Source: Dyadobacter sp. CY323 | GTDB lineage: Bacteria; Bacteroidota; Bacteroidia; Cytophagales; Spirosomataceae | Length of the DNA: 64,000 nucleotides | Direction of reading: 5' to 3' | NCBI RefSeq assembly: GCF_021390245.1 | Contig: NZ_JAJUXH010000003.1 | Coordinates: 372,001 to 436,000, forward strand | In this document: one piece after another, positions 9,427 through 17,360 of the stretch | How positions within the stretch are numbered: position 1 is the first letter of the stretch | How the letters are laid out: each line of letters begins with the position of its first letter | Notes under the pieces: generated by a model | Databases searched by the model: none | What the model saw: only the letters and a program-made list of their open reading frames with translations | Told to the model about the DNA's origin: nothing | Translations under genes and position numbers: made by a program

Positions 9427-11020
9427 TAAATGTGATTTTAAACGTAGTTCCCTGATTTTCTTTACTATACACTTGTATTTTCCCTCCCTGCGATTCGATT
9501 TGATTTTTAATCAAAAAAAGACCTACTCCGTGCGCGTCTTTGTGTTTGTGAAAAGTTTTATATAACCCGAAAACCTTGTCAGCATGCAAATCCATGTTGA
9601 TCCCTTTTCCACCATCAATATATTTAAGTTCTTTTATTCCATCCCCATTCAGATAAAATTTCAGGGTAATGTGCGCCGGCTCGTTGTCTTTTTTATATTT
9701 CAGACCATTTGAAATGAGGTTCATCAGAATGCTTTCCAGATAAACCTGCGGAAAAATCACTGTCTCAAGATCATAATTTAAATGCACCTCGGAACCACTA
9801 TCCTTTATACTCTCATCCAATACCGATAAAACCTTATTCGTAACGGCGTACATGTTCAACTCTTCACTTTCAAGCTTGTTTTCCCGGATTTTGATAATTT
9901 GGGAAAGATCGTCGAGCGTGTTGTTCAGGTGGCGGGACACATTCCTTACTTTCTGAAAAATTTCCAGATTAGTGGCGTCCAGCGCCGATTCATCCACAAA
10001 GCTTGTGAGCAGTGCCATGTTACTGGAATGGTTGCGGAGATTGTGGGACAAAATGTGTGTAAAGTTTTTGAGCTGATTGTTTTGTTGCGCCATCTGGTCG
10101 ATGGATTTGATGAGGTTCAATTCCGATGTTTTATACCGGTCGATATCCATGATAATGCCCCTGATCTTCGTGACCTCGCCGTTTTTATCAGACAAGGCAT
10201 CGCCGGAAAAACGTACCCATTTGATACTATTGCTGGTACGCATTAAAAATTCATGGTCCCAGACCGGACTATTTTCCGACGAGTTGAGCAATGCGAGCTT
10301 GATCGTCATTTGATCCTGCTCGTTAAAAAAACTTAGTAAGTCTTCCTCGGTGCGGATGCCGCAATTCGTTGTTTCAAAGATTTGACCAGCGGTTTTTGTC
10401 CAGTTGAATTCTTTTGTTGCCAGATCGTATTCCCAGCCAGCCAGTCGCCCAACTTCACCGGCTGCGGTAAGCAGATATTCACTTGCAGCCAGCTTCTCCT
10501 CAACAAGATTCCGCTCCTCAATTTCCTTTTTAAGATCGTCAACCGACCTGATCAACAAGATATTAGGGAAGATTTTGAATAGAAAAAAAACTGTTGAAAG
10601 TGACACGCCGGCAGTGAGAAACCGCACCAATGCACTCAGCCGGTAAACGGGCACCCAGAAGATAATGGCGTCTATGAAATGTGTGAGGCCGCAGAGCACT
10701 ATGAATGCGACAAAAAGCCAAATGGCGTGCGGAAACGGAAAGTCTCGTCGTGTGAGCGCGACGCGCATCAAAAATATGGGGATGAGGAAGTATGCAGCCC
10801 ATATCAGGAGATCAGAAATGATGTAGAGCCAGCCATGAAAGTCGGTCCACTCGCCGCAATACCATCTTGCGGGCCAATGCTCCGTACTTAAAATCCCTTT
10901 AAAGAATCCGGTAAACTGCTGTGACAGATCTGCCTTTTGAGACGGATTGAGTACTGCGGCACTTTGGCACATACGGATACTGTCCGCACTGGTTACACAC
11001 AGTGATAAGTCCGGGTTCAT
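9413..11020 (-). CDS. Sensor histidine kinase with ETR1-like (ethylene-binding-type) membrane domain and PAS domain
   Basis: A 535-residue protein with three membrane helices (about 66-88, 97-120, 128-152), a PAS domain (about 190-300), a phospho-acceptor helix with LSHNLRNH, and an HATPase with N box ILMNLISNGLKY, DGGKG and GVGLFLIK. The membrane domain matches the plant ethylene receptor ETR1: SD, AYFLIP and FIVLCGLTH give Asp70, Tyr77, Pro81, Phe103, Ile107, Cys110 and His114, with exactly the spacing of ETR1 Asp25, Tyr32, Pro36, Phe58, Ile62, Cys65 and His69 (ETR1 numbering from memory). In ETR1 Cys65 and His69 coordinate the copper ion that binds ethylene. It therefore could sense ethylene, copper or a related ligand, then signal to the overlapping response regulator. 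Cyanobacterial homologues with ethylene binding are known; ligand here is inferred. Confidence 0.88.
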   Translation of the reverse strand: MNPDLSLCVTSADSIRMCQSAAVLNPSQKADLSQQFTGFFKGILSTEHWPARWYCGEWTDFHGWLYIISDLLIWAAYFLIPIFLMRVALTRRDFPFPHAIWLFVAFIVLCGLTHFIDAIIFWVPVYRLSALVRFLTAGVSLSTVFFLFKIFPNILLIRSVDDLKKEIEERNLVEEKLAASEYLLTAAGEVGRLAGWEYDLATKEFNWTKTAGQIFETTNCGIRTEEDLLSFFNEQDQMTIKLALLNSSENSPVWDHEFLMRTSNSIKWVRFSGDALSDKNGEVTKIRGIIMDIDRYKTSELNLIKSIDQMAQQNNQLKNFTHILSHNLRNHSSNMALLTSFVDESALDATNLEIFQKVRNVSRHLNNTLDDLSQIIKIRENKLESEELNMYAVTNKVLSVLDESIKDSGSEVHLNYDLETVIFPQVYLESILMNLISNGLKYKKDNEPAHITLKFYLNGDGIKELKYIDGGKGINMDLHADKVFGLYKTFHKHKDAHGVGLFLIKNQIESQGGKIQVYSKENQGTTFKITFNEFA

Positions 11021-11257
11021 ATTTATTTCTTGCTGGTCTAGAGAACGTTGTCTTATCCATCCAATCAGTTATTAAAGCAATGTAGGATCAAACTTTAATC
11101 TGATGTAACAAATAAAAGGTTCCAAGATACATATTCGCAGGATTGCGGCGCCAACTCGGGAGGAAGATTTTGAGAAAAGTGGTGCGGAGGGTAGTTTGGA
11201 GCTTATGAGGCAGATCTAATGAGGGAGGTACGAGAAGCAAACTGGTTTTCACCGAAC

Positions 11258-11659
11258 CTACTTTTTAAGGAAATTTTTTACCTGGCTTAACCTTCTGCGT
11301 GCTGCTACGGCAACGGCCTCAGACGTTTGATAGTCAGTATACCGAGCCGTATGGCAAGAATCAATAAGTGCCTTGTAAGCAGAATATGCGTTGTATATAT
11401 GTATTTTTACAAGTTCAGCAATAGCTGTATGCTTACTCGGTTTCTCTGAACCTTTAAAATTTTTGAGATAGTACTCGTTAAAGGATCTGTAAACATTATC
11501 TCCGACTTGAAGTGGAAAAATCTCATGTTGAACATAATGCATAGCAGAGTAAAATGCAGTAGTTACTACCCAGTCGTGAAAGGATACTCCTTCTTCATTG
11601 GGGCCGGTTAATAAGTGATCGCACGCTTTTTCATTGTGCTCGGCATGTTCTCTGCTCAT
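11258..11659 (-). CDS. HEPN-like all-helical protein
   Basis: A 133-residue helical protein with FYSAMHYVQHEIFP, a central SKHTAIAELV and SCHTARYTDYQ, the pattern of small HEPN-superfamily proteins. No Rx4-6H ribonuclease motif is evident, so it may be the non-catalytic kind. Its ATG shares one base with the stop of the upstream gene (TAATG), so the two are co-translated and probably work as a pair, perhaps toxin-antitoxin-like. The segment is AT-rich relative to the neighbours and sits beside a duplicated tRNA-Val, suggesting acquisition. Confidence 0.6.
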   Translation of the reverse strand: MSREHAEHNEKACDHLLTGPNEEGVSFHDWVVTTAFYSAMHYVQHEIFPLQVGDNVYRSFNEYYLKNFKGSEKPSKHTAIAELVKIHIYNAYSAYKALIDSCHTARYTDYQTSEAVAVAARRRLSQVKNFLKK

Positions 11660-12129
11660 TAATTGCCAGTGTATCTAAAAATAAATCCATCAGCAGTTAA
11701 ACAGTCAACATTAAGTCGTTCGCTGAAAGGGCAAAGGGTAACATCCACATTATAGTAATCCGAAGCCTCCTTCTGCTGCAACTCTCCAATAAAACTATAA
11801 ATGTCCAATATAACATCACTTAAAAACTCGCTTTCTGGTAAAGTGATTAGAATTTCGTAAAATTTTTGCGAGGCAATCCTTAAAAATATATCTCCCGGAT
11901 TAAAGCCATGTTTCCGAAAATTATCCAAAATACTGGCTGTTACTTCTGATGATCTCTGTAGATTTTTACCGATTTGGTCTGCAGCCAGCGAGGTTTCCGT
12001 ACGCTGTCCAGCATCCTTCCCTTTAAAATAAGCCTCAATGACGTGGTCACTGGAAAAAAGCAAGTCCCTGTCAGGCGTAGCCTTCCAGCCGTCACGATCA
12101 ACGATTTCGAAAACTTGTTCTTGTGTCAT
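11659..12129 (-). CDS. Uncharacterised partner of the HEPN-like protein
   Basis: A 156-residue protein I do not recognise. It is soluble, mixed alpha/beta by composition, with an N-terminal segment GWKATPDRDLLFSSDHVIEAYFKGKDAG and a C-terminal DYYNVDVTLCPFSERLNVDC. I see no nucleotidyltransferase motif of the MNT type that often accompanies HEPN proteins. It starts at ATG 12129 and its stop overlaps the start of the HEPN-like gene by one base, the only strong clue to function: a two-gene unit, possibly an antitoxin or a targeting subunit. Confidence 0.55.
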   Translation of the reverse strand: MTQEQVFEIVDRDGWKATPDRDLLFSSDHVIEAYFKGKDAGQRTETSLAADQIGKNLQRSSEVTASILDNFRKHGFNPGDIFLRIASQKFYEILITLPESEFLSDVILDIYSFIGELQQKEASDYYNVDVTLCPFSERLNVDCLTADGFIFRYTGN

Positions 12130-12437
12130 ATAAGAGGAAATAAAATAGTATTCTTTTTAAAATCAAATTGTTACGTACTGTATCTAGCGACAGTTGAGCG
12201 ATGCCAAAACTAAATTAGATCATGCTCTTAAACTGACCGCAAGGTATAGACTGCAAGATTGATATTCTAATAACGATAAAAAACAATCATCCACCTGAGG
12301 TTTTAAATATTTCTGGAGAATATTATTCAGCAGGAAACAGCATATAGAAACTCATTTAGACGACCATTTGCGATTGTAGGCTAATTAGTAGGCTGGCAAT
12401 AAAAAAGCACCTAGCAAATAAATGCTTATTTTTTCTG
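12130..12437. other. Gene-free AT-rich stretch
   Basis: Between the HEPN-like pair and the tRNA-Val remnant I see no convincing coding sequence. The right end (12405-12426) holds a weak hairpin (AAGCA/TGCTT on the minus strand) followed by a T run, similar in place and sequence to the terminator of the intact tRNA-Val, so it looks like the duplicated terminator of the decayed copy. Confidence 0.5.
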
Positions 12438-12476
12438 TGGGAGTTGAGGGATTCGAACCGCGCGGGCAGATGCTCT
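12438..12476 (-). pseudogene. Decayed tRNA-Val copy
   Basis: The T arm and 3' acceptor strand of tRNA-Val recur here: a 26-bp block (12434-12459) is identical to 12531-12556 of the intact locus, followed by a short junction and GGCAGATGCTCT from its D/anticodon side. The anticodon loop and variable region are deleted and the 5' acceptor is lost, so no functional tRNA can form. The period to the intact gene is 97 bp and terminator-like DNA is duplicated too, pointing to an old tandem duplication. Confidence 0.8.
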
Positions 12477-12502
12477 TTTGGTTATTCAATAAAAACAAAA
12501 AA

Positions 12503-12522
12503 AGCACCGATTTCTCGATGCT
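12503..12522 (-). terminator. Terminator of tRNA-Val
   Basis: On the minus strand AGCATCGA and TCGGTGCT form an 8-bp stem (one G-U pair) with a 4-base loop, followed by a run of seven T. It lies 12 bases after the 3' end of tRNA-Val in the right orientation. Confidence 0.75.
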
Positions 12523-12534
12523 TTTTGAACTCTG

Positions 12535-12609
12535 TGGGAGTTGAGGGATTCGAACCCCCGACCCTCTGCTTGTAAGGCAGATGCTCTGAACCAACTGAGC
12601 TAAACTCCC
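12535..12609 (-). tRNA. tRNA-Val (anticodon UAC)
   Basis: A 75-nt cloverleaf on the minus strand: acceptor GGGAGTT pairs with AACTCCC, D arm GCTC...GAGC, anticodon stem TCTGC/GCAGA around loop CTTACAA (anticodon TAC, reading GUA), T arm GGGGG-TTCGAAT-CCCTC and discriminator A. CCA is not encoded. A Bacteroidota-type promoter lies just upstream and a terminator just downstream. Confidence 0.97.
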
Positions 12610-12630
12610 CTTTCCCGTCGTTTGGGAGTG

Positions 12631-12662
12631 CAAATATGTGGGACTAAAATTAAGTCTGCAAA
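12631..12662 (-). promoter_or_regulatory. Promoter of tRNA-Val
   Basis: Minus strand: TTTG (-33), 20-base spacer, then CATATTTG, one mismatch from the Bacteroidota -7 consensus TAnnTTTG, about 21 bases ahead of the mature tRNA. The tRNA-Phe gene of this window has the same layout. Confidence 0.6.
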
Positions 12663-12717
12663 CTTTTGAGCGAAAAAAAATGAAATAATTTGCAAAATCC
12701 TGAGGATCAATGGACAA

Positions 12718-13452
12718 CTATTCAAAGTTTAAATACAGCGTTACCGTGTGCGTCGTCATTTTACCGATCCCATTGCCAATGGAATTTTTCGCAGGTGAAA
12801 AAGCATTGGTTAAACCATGAGAAAAACGCAGCTCGGGAGCGAATTTGAAGAATTCAAAAAACTGTTCGTACCCGACACCGTAGTCCAACGAAACATCGCT
12901 AGACTTGGTATCCAGCCTTCCCGAACCTCCGCCGCGGTTACGTTTCACATTCGTTTCGATGCCCAACGTAACGCCGGCGATCATATACATTCTCGAATTT
13001 ACCCGCCGAAGTGATTTGTATTTCAGCAAAAGCGGCAGCTCGATCCAGGTAGATTCCCGCTTCTCTATTTTTTCCGTTCCATTCGGATAGCTGAATTTCA
13101 CGTCGCGGTTATATAGGGACACCGATGGCGTGGTGCGCAAATCAAAATGCTCGGTCAGAAATGCATTGATCGCAAATCCCATACGAAACGCAAATTTGGT
13201 AGGGGATTGAATGACAAATGCAGAATCTTTGGAAATAAAATCCGAATTGTGCTTGATGTTGAACCTTGTAAATGGGACAGCGAATAAAATGCCGTAATGG
13301 ATCGGCTTATCATCGTAGAATTCCAGGTGTTTGCGCCTGTAACCAATGCCCTGCGCCTTTATTTCCTGGGCCGTCATCAACAGCAGGAGAATGCCGAATA
13401 TTACTTTTGCCCGATGTAAATTGAACAGATCCCGAAGGTAAGTGATATGCAT
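12718..13452 (-). CDS. porT: PorT-family type IX secretion protein (outer-membrane beta-barrel)
   Basis: A 244-residue protein with a signal peptide (residues about 13-34, ending KAQG) and alternating beta-strand segments of an outer-membrane barrel, ending in an aromatic-terminated strand (THTVTLYLNFE). Size, the opening GYRRKHLEFYDDKPIHYGI and the position directly after ubiE/menG match PorT/SprT of Bacteroidota, a component needed for type IX secretion and gliding. Its start codon lies 52 bp inside the 3' end of ubiE, an unusually long overlap; no other in-frame ATG would keep the signal peptide. The co-occurrence with gldH in this window supports a working gliding/type IX apparatus. Confidence 0.82.
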   Translation of the reverse strand: MHITYLRDLFNLHRAKVIFGILLLLMTAQEIKAQGIGYRRKHLEFYDDKPIHYGILFAVPFTRFNIKHNSDFISKDSAFVIQSPTKFAFRMGFAINAFLTEHFDLRTTPSVSLYNRDVKFSYPNGTEKIEKRESTWIELPLLLKYKSLRRVNSRMYMIAGVTLGIETNVKRNRGGGSGRLDTKSSDVSLDYGVGYEQFFEFFKFAPELRFSHGLTNAFSPAKNSIGNGIGKMTTHTVTLYLNFE

Positions 13453-14123
13453 TTGGTGTTTATGAAACCTGCTTTTTTAAAAATTTCAAGGAAAGCTTCT
13501 CCATCGGGAAACGCCTGGACAGATTCTGGCAGATACGTATATGCCGCGATATCTTTGGAGACCGTTTTTCCGATTATTGGCAATATGTACTTAAAATAAA
13601 AATTATAAAACTGCTTGAAAGGAAAGCTGCGGGGCTTGGAAAACTCCACTACCACGCAATTTCCTCCTGGCTTCATCACGCGGTTCATCTCGGTCAGCCC
13701 TGCCAGCAGATTCTGAAAATTACGTACTCCAAACGAAACGATAATCGCGTCAAAATAATTGTCCGCAAAACTCAAACTTTCGGAGTCGCCGCTCTGCAAT
13801 GTGATGATATTTTGCTTGCCTAATTTGGCGATTTTCTCACGTCCAACAGCCAGCATTCCCTCCGAAATATCGACGCCAATGATCTTTTCAGGGTTTAATG
13901 CGAGTGCCTCGATCGCGAAGTCACCCGTGCCTGTCGCTATGTCCAGAATGATTTTGGGCTGCTGTTTTTTGAGGAGTTTAATGGCCCGTTTTCTCCAGTA
14001 AATATCCACTCCGGCACTTAATACGTGGTTGAGCAAATCGTATTTCGGCGAAATATTATCGAACATTTCCGCCACCTGCTCACGCTTGCTGCCATCCTTG
14101 TCTTTATAGGGAACTACGCTCAT
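13401..14123 (-). CDS. ubiE: Demethylmenaquinone methyltransferase (UbiE/MenG)
   Basis: A 240-residue class I SAM methyltransferase. The family N-terminus VAEMFDNISPKYDLLNHVLS, SAM motif ILDIATGTGDFAIEA, IIVSFGVRNF and VMKPGGNCVVVEFS are all present, which identify the enzyme that methylates demethylmenaquinone in the last step of menaquinone synthesis at the membrane. ATGs at 14144 and 14123 are possible; 14123 (MSVVPYKDKDG) is preferred because it matches the usual family start and leaves room for the promoter-like TAGTTTTG at 14152-14159. The 3' end overlaps porT by 52 bp. Confidence 0.95.
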   Translation of the reverse strand: MSVVPYKDKDGSKREQVAEMFDNISPKYDLLNHVLSAGVDIYWRKRAIKLLKKQQPKIILDIATGTGDFAIEALALNPEKIIGVDISEGMLAVGREKIAKLGKQNIITLQSGDSESLSFADNYFDAIIVSFGVRNFQNLLAGLTEMNRVMKPGGNCVVVEFSKPRSFPFKQFYNFYFKYILPIIGKTVSKDIAAYTYLPESVQAFPDGEAFLEIFKKAGFINTKCISLTFGICSIYIGQK

Positions 14124-14151
14124 TTTTTCTGTCTTATCATGCATTAACAAA

Positions 14152-14159
14152 CAAAACTA
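14152..14159 (-). promoter_or_regulatory. Candidate -7 element for ubiE-porT
   Basis: Minus strand TAGTTTTG fits TAnnTTTG and lies 28 bases before ATG 14123. No clear -33 TTTG at normal spacing, so support is partial. Confidence 0.4.
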
Positions 14160-14279
14160 ACAGATAATTACGGTTATCTGGTGGGTATTTTTCATCAAAA
14201 TGGATTGAGAATGATGACCAAAAGCACAAAGCCGCGTCTAAATAGTACATGAGCAAATATCCCTCATTTAACCACCACG

Positions 14280-15065
14280 ATGCGTCTGACTTTACTTGCC
14301 AGCCTTTTTTGCCTAACCACTTTATTCGTAAATGCGCAACGTTCCTGGCGAAAACCATCGTCGAATGGGATCAGTATGAAAAAAAGTTATAACAAGAAAG
14401 AGAAGCTCCCCCACTCACTGACATTTCGCGGAGGATTAACCCAGTTTTTTGGCGAGCTCAATGAACAGGATATGCACGGCACGACGGGCATTGGTTTTGG
14501 CCGGGCATTTACTAAAAATGTGGGTTTGCAGCTGGATTACACGGCGGGAAAGACCGGTGGTGAAAAGCTTCCTTTCTTCAATTCCTATTTTGTGACTGAA
14601 TATAATACGCTCGAAGGCATTGTAAAATGGAATCTCACTGAGCAGTTTAACCGTTTTGAGCCAGGTCCGGTGAATTGGTTTGTGTACGGCGGTGTCGGGC
14701 AGATTTGGTTTACATCAAATGCATTTGACATCGATGATAATGCATTACTGCGGTTCACAAACAGCAAATTGAGCGCACGGAACCCGCTTTTTTTACGGTG
14801 GGGAAAACCGAAAGGTCCGGTCGGGATTCAAAAAACGCGGGAAGGAATTCTGCCGCTGGGCACTTGTATCGACTACGAACTGTTACCAAAATGGAAGATC
14901 GGGATCGATTATCGCTTTTATTTTGTGAGAACCGACAAGCTGGACGCAACCTCAGGCCAGAGTTTGGCCAATCCCGAAGAAAGTACGTCATATAGTAGCA
15001 CGCCGAACGATAAATTCAGCTTTCTTGCAGTCTTTCTAACGTACCGATTTGGAAAACCAAAGTAA
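14280..15065 (+). CDS. Outer-membrane beta-barrel protein, DUF6089-like
   Basis: A 261-residue exported protein: signal peptide MRLTLLASLFCLTTLFVNAQ, then a series of amphipathic strands (FRGGLTQFFGELNEQDMHG, VGLQLDYTAGKTGGEK, WKIGIDYRFYFVRTDKLDAT) and a final strand FLAVFLTYRFGKPK. The C-terminal wording SYSSTPNDKFSF resembles the barrel domains of Bacteroidota OmpA-type proteins, but no OmpA peptidoglycan-binding domain follows. Role unknown; probably structural in the outer membrane. Divergent from ubiE. Confidence 0.7.
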   Translation: MRLTLLASLFCLTTLFVNAQRSWRKPSSNGISMKKSYNKKEKLPHSLTFRGGLTQFFGELNEQDMHGTTGIGFGRAFTKNVGLQLDYTAGKTGGEKLPFFNSYFVTEYNTLEGIVKWNLTEQFNRFEPGPVNWFVYGGVGQIWFTSNAFDIDDNALLRFTNSKLSARNPLFLRWGKPKGPVGIQKTREGILPLGTCIDYELLPKWKIGIDYRFYFVRTDKLDATSGQSLANPEESTSYSSTPNDKFSFLAVFLTYRFGKPK

Positions 15066-15082
15066 ATTTTAGCCGCGTTGTT

Positions 15083-15664
15083 ATGAGTTTTAATCCTGTC
15101 AAATACAAGTTATACCCAACCCTTTTGAACGTTTACGACCGTTTCGAAAAAGGTTATATCAATCAGGATGAACTACTTAACCGGATCAATCGCGTACCTG
15201 TATCTCAGACAGCAGCTCAGCGAAAAGGTGCTTCATTTGAAGAAGCGGTGATCAAAGGCATTGACGAAGAAGAATTTGACCCGGAAATTCTGGAAAAAGT
15301 GCGGGCGCTGCTTCCCAGACCGATGCTGAAAACGCAGTTTTACTGTGAATATCAGGTTGAAGATGTTCTGCTTTATGGGTATGTGGATGTTTTAGGTAAA
15401 CTAATGGCTGTCGACATTAAAACGACAAACAACTACATTCCAGGCTGTTACGCGATAAGCCACCAGAATTTCTACCTGCCTGCACTACGTACAAAAGGCG
15501 TGCGAAACCTGCGTTACATTGTGACGGATTTCAAAGAAGTATATCAGGAAGATTACGATCACACGCTGGATTTCGCGCACCAATTGAATCAGATTAAATC
15601 CTTTTGTGAGTTTCTGGAGGAGAATCGGGAGCAGATTACGGATAGAAGGATTTTCGGAGGATGA
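15083..15664 (+). CDS. PD-(D/E)XK nuclease-superfamily-like protein
   Basis: A 193-residue protein. The segment YGYVDVLGKLMAVDIKTTNN carries a D...DxK arrangement typical of the PD-(D/E)XK fold (RecB-like core), and QNFYLPALRTKG plausibly supplies the downstream Gln/Tyr helix. The N-terminus (YKLYPTLLNVYDRFEKGYINQDELLNRINRV) is helical. It may be a small nuclease or an inactive relative; no partner gene is obvious. It begins 17 bp after the barrel protein, likely co-transcribed. Confidence 0.6.
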   Translation: MSFNPVKYKLYPTLLNVYDRFEKGYINQDELLNRINRVPVSQTAAQRKGASFEEAVIKGIDEEEFDPEILEKVRALLPRPMLKTQFYCEYQVEDVLLYGYVDVLGKLMAVDIKTTNNYIPGCYAISHQNFYLPALRTKGVRNLRYIVTDFKEVYQEDYDHTLDFAHQLNQIKSFCEFLEENREQITDRRIFGG

Positions 15665-15679
15665 ATGTGAATATACCGG

Positions 15680-16282
15680 TCATGAACGGGCAAAAGCAAC
15701 CAATGCGGCGTAATTTCCCTTATCTGCTTCCCGCAATGCATTCAGGTAAACTGATCTCAGATCGCTGCTCTTAGCCAGGTTTTTGCTTCCCCAGGTAAAT
15801 ACTTCACGCCCAAATACCTTCTCAATGATGATATCCGCAATGAGTCGGGAATGCCGCCCATTTCCATTTGAAAAACAGTGAATTGATACGATTCGATGTT
15901 TGAACCGAACCGCGATTTCGTCCGGTAAATAGGTTTGATTCTCAACCCAAAATCTGCAATCACCCAATAGCATTCGCAGATCTGTTCCGATCTGATATTT
16001 GTCTACACCAAGATTTTTATTAGAATTTCTGAAAGTCCCCGCCCATTTCCAGACTCCGGCAAGCATTCTTTTGTGAAGTAACTTTATAAATTCCTCCGTC
16101 AAAATTTCGGCAGCAGTAAATTTCCTTCGGCGTTCAATCGTCCAGCGTATCGCTTCCTCAATATTACGTTGCTCAACTTCATCCAATTCCCCTCGAGTTG
16201 TCACGGATTCGATAAGTAATCCTTCCTTTTCATCTTGATCTAGTGGTGTTTGGGCTTCGCCATATTCTAAATCTAATCCCAT
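15680..16282 (-). CDS. Mobile mystery protein B (Fic-family)
   Basis: A 200-residue Fic-domain protein with core motif HCFSNGNGRHSR near residue 134, preceded by WKWAGTFRNSNKNLGV, the family pattern of mobile mystery protein B. The usual acidic residue of HxFx(D/E)GNGR is Asn here, which is normal for this family but leaves AMP-transfer activity uncertain. The gene overlaps its partner (mobile mystery protein A) by 10 bp, so they form a toxin-antitoxin-like pair found on mobile DNA. Confidence 0.88.
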   Translation of the reverse strand: MGLDLEYGEAQTPLDQDEKEGLLIESVTTRGELDEVEQRNIEEAIRWTIERRRKFTAAEILTEEFIKLLHKRMLAGVWKWAGTFRNSNKNLGVDKYQIGTDLRMLLGDCRFWVENQTYLPDEIAVRFKHRIVSIHCFSNGNGRHSRLIADIIIEKVFGREVFTWGSKNLAKSSDLRSVYLNALREADKGNYAALVAFARS

Positions 16283-16740
16283 AGGCTTCTCGGTATTTCA
16301 CGTTTGATTTCCTGTGTTAGTTCTTCAACTGCTTGTTTTAAACGTGAGTCCGAGTTTTCCTGATCTTCCAATTGCATTGTCGTAGATGTCCTTTTTACGA
16401 TCTTTTTCGCGAGTTTCCTCGCCCGATCCTCAACCATCTTTTCCAGACTTTCTTCTTTGGGAACAAATCCGTAAACCAGTTTCATATTAAGTGCGTCACC
16501 TGCCTCCCGAAGTGATTTTAGGGTGATACTCTCATCACTTTCGCGATTTTCCATTTCCTTGATCGCCTGCGGCGTTTTGGACAATCTCCCGCCCATTTGC
16601 GCGAGAGACATATTAAACGCTTTTCGTAACTGGTTAATCCATCCCCGTGACGGTGGCAGAACCTGATCTAATGCGGCAAAACTTTTCAGTTTCGCATCAA
16701 GCTGCCGAATAACAATGAGATGATTATTTGGGACCTTCAT
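16273..16740 (-). CDS. Mobile mystery protein A (XRE-type HTH)
   Basis: A 155-residue protein with a helix-turn-helix at about 39-85 (NMSLAQMGGRLSKTPQAIKE with ESITLKSLREAGDALNMKL), matching the mobile mystery protein A family, which always precedes protein B. It is expected to bind DNA and restrain the Fic partner. A 52-bp palindrome begins 28 bp upstream of the ATG and is its likely operator. Confidence 0.88.
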   Translation of the reverse strand: MKVPNNHLIVIRQLDAKLKSFAALDQVLPPSRGWINQLRKAFNMSLAQMGGRLSKTPQAIKEMENRESDESITLKSLREAGDALNMKLVYGFVPKEESLEKMVEDRARKLAKKIVKRTSTTMQLEDQENSDSRLKQAVEELTQEIKREIPRSLWD

Positions 16741-16768
16741 ATTTTTGCAATGATATTATCAATGCAAA

Positions 16769-16820
16769 TTTAAATGTATTTGTTTAAATTTAAACATTTT
16801 TTTAAACATATACATTTAAA
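16769..16820. promoter_or_regulatory. Palindromic operator upstream of mobile mystery A/B
   Basis: Two 20-bp arms, 16769-16788 and 16801-16820, are inverted repeats with a single mismatch (TTTAAATGTATTTG... against TTTAAATGTATATG... on the other strand) around a 12-bp AT-rich centre. It sits directly upstream of the HTH gene, the normal place for autoregulation. Confidence 0.6.
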
Positions 16821-16879
16821 TCAAGATCAAAAATTAAATATATAACTTTAAAATTCGCTATTGTGTTTTGCTACACTGC

Positions 16880-17137
16880 TCATCTGACCAAGATTTCGTC
16901 TTCTTCCAGACATTGCGACAGAAACGCATTGGCAGACGTTTCAGAATAATCCTGCAGAAAACATTTAGCCGACTCAATATTAGAAAACTTCGCTACTCTT
17001 TCAAGCATCAGTTCAGTGCCAGCCGAGTTAATGACGAATGTGGTAATGCGGACGATTTCTTCTCCATTTTCTGTGAATTCACGGTGGAGACAGATTTCGG
17101 TTTGTGTTTCGGGGAGTGTGATGATTTTGAAGTTCAT
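16880..17137 (-). CDS. Small hypothetical protein (85 aa)
   Basis: An 85-residue acidic protein beginning MNFKIITLPETQTEICLHRE and ending CLEEDEILVR. It has a coherent protein-like composition with no runs of rare residues, and its frame is open only on this strand. No family recognised, no signal or membrane segment. It lies upstream of and parallel to the mobile mystery genes. Confidence 0.5.
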   Translation of the reverse strand: MNFKIITLPETQTEICLHREFTENGEEIVRITTFVINSAGTELMLERVAKFSNIESAKCFLQDYSETSANAFLSQCLEEDEILVR

Positions 17138-17360
17138 GTGGTTGAAGTTTGTGTTTTTTAGTGAATATTTCCTTTAATGAGAATTAAAATCCCTGAAATG
17201 GCATTCGTTCAATTCTAAAGATGATATTTTTAGATTCTTTTAAACTTAAAAGATTTAAATCAATTTATACACGTATTTTTATCCTTAAAGCTTAATTAAT
17301 TATCTTTCAAGGATATAATTATCTCTTATTCAGTTTGTTAGATTTTTCTAACTTGGCTGA

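Noticed and set aside
12385..12717. Minus-strand frame across the tRNA-Val locus
   Set aside because: It runs through an intact tRNA, its terminator and the remnant, so it cannot be a gene.
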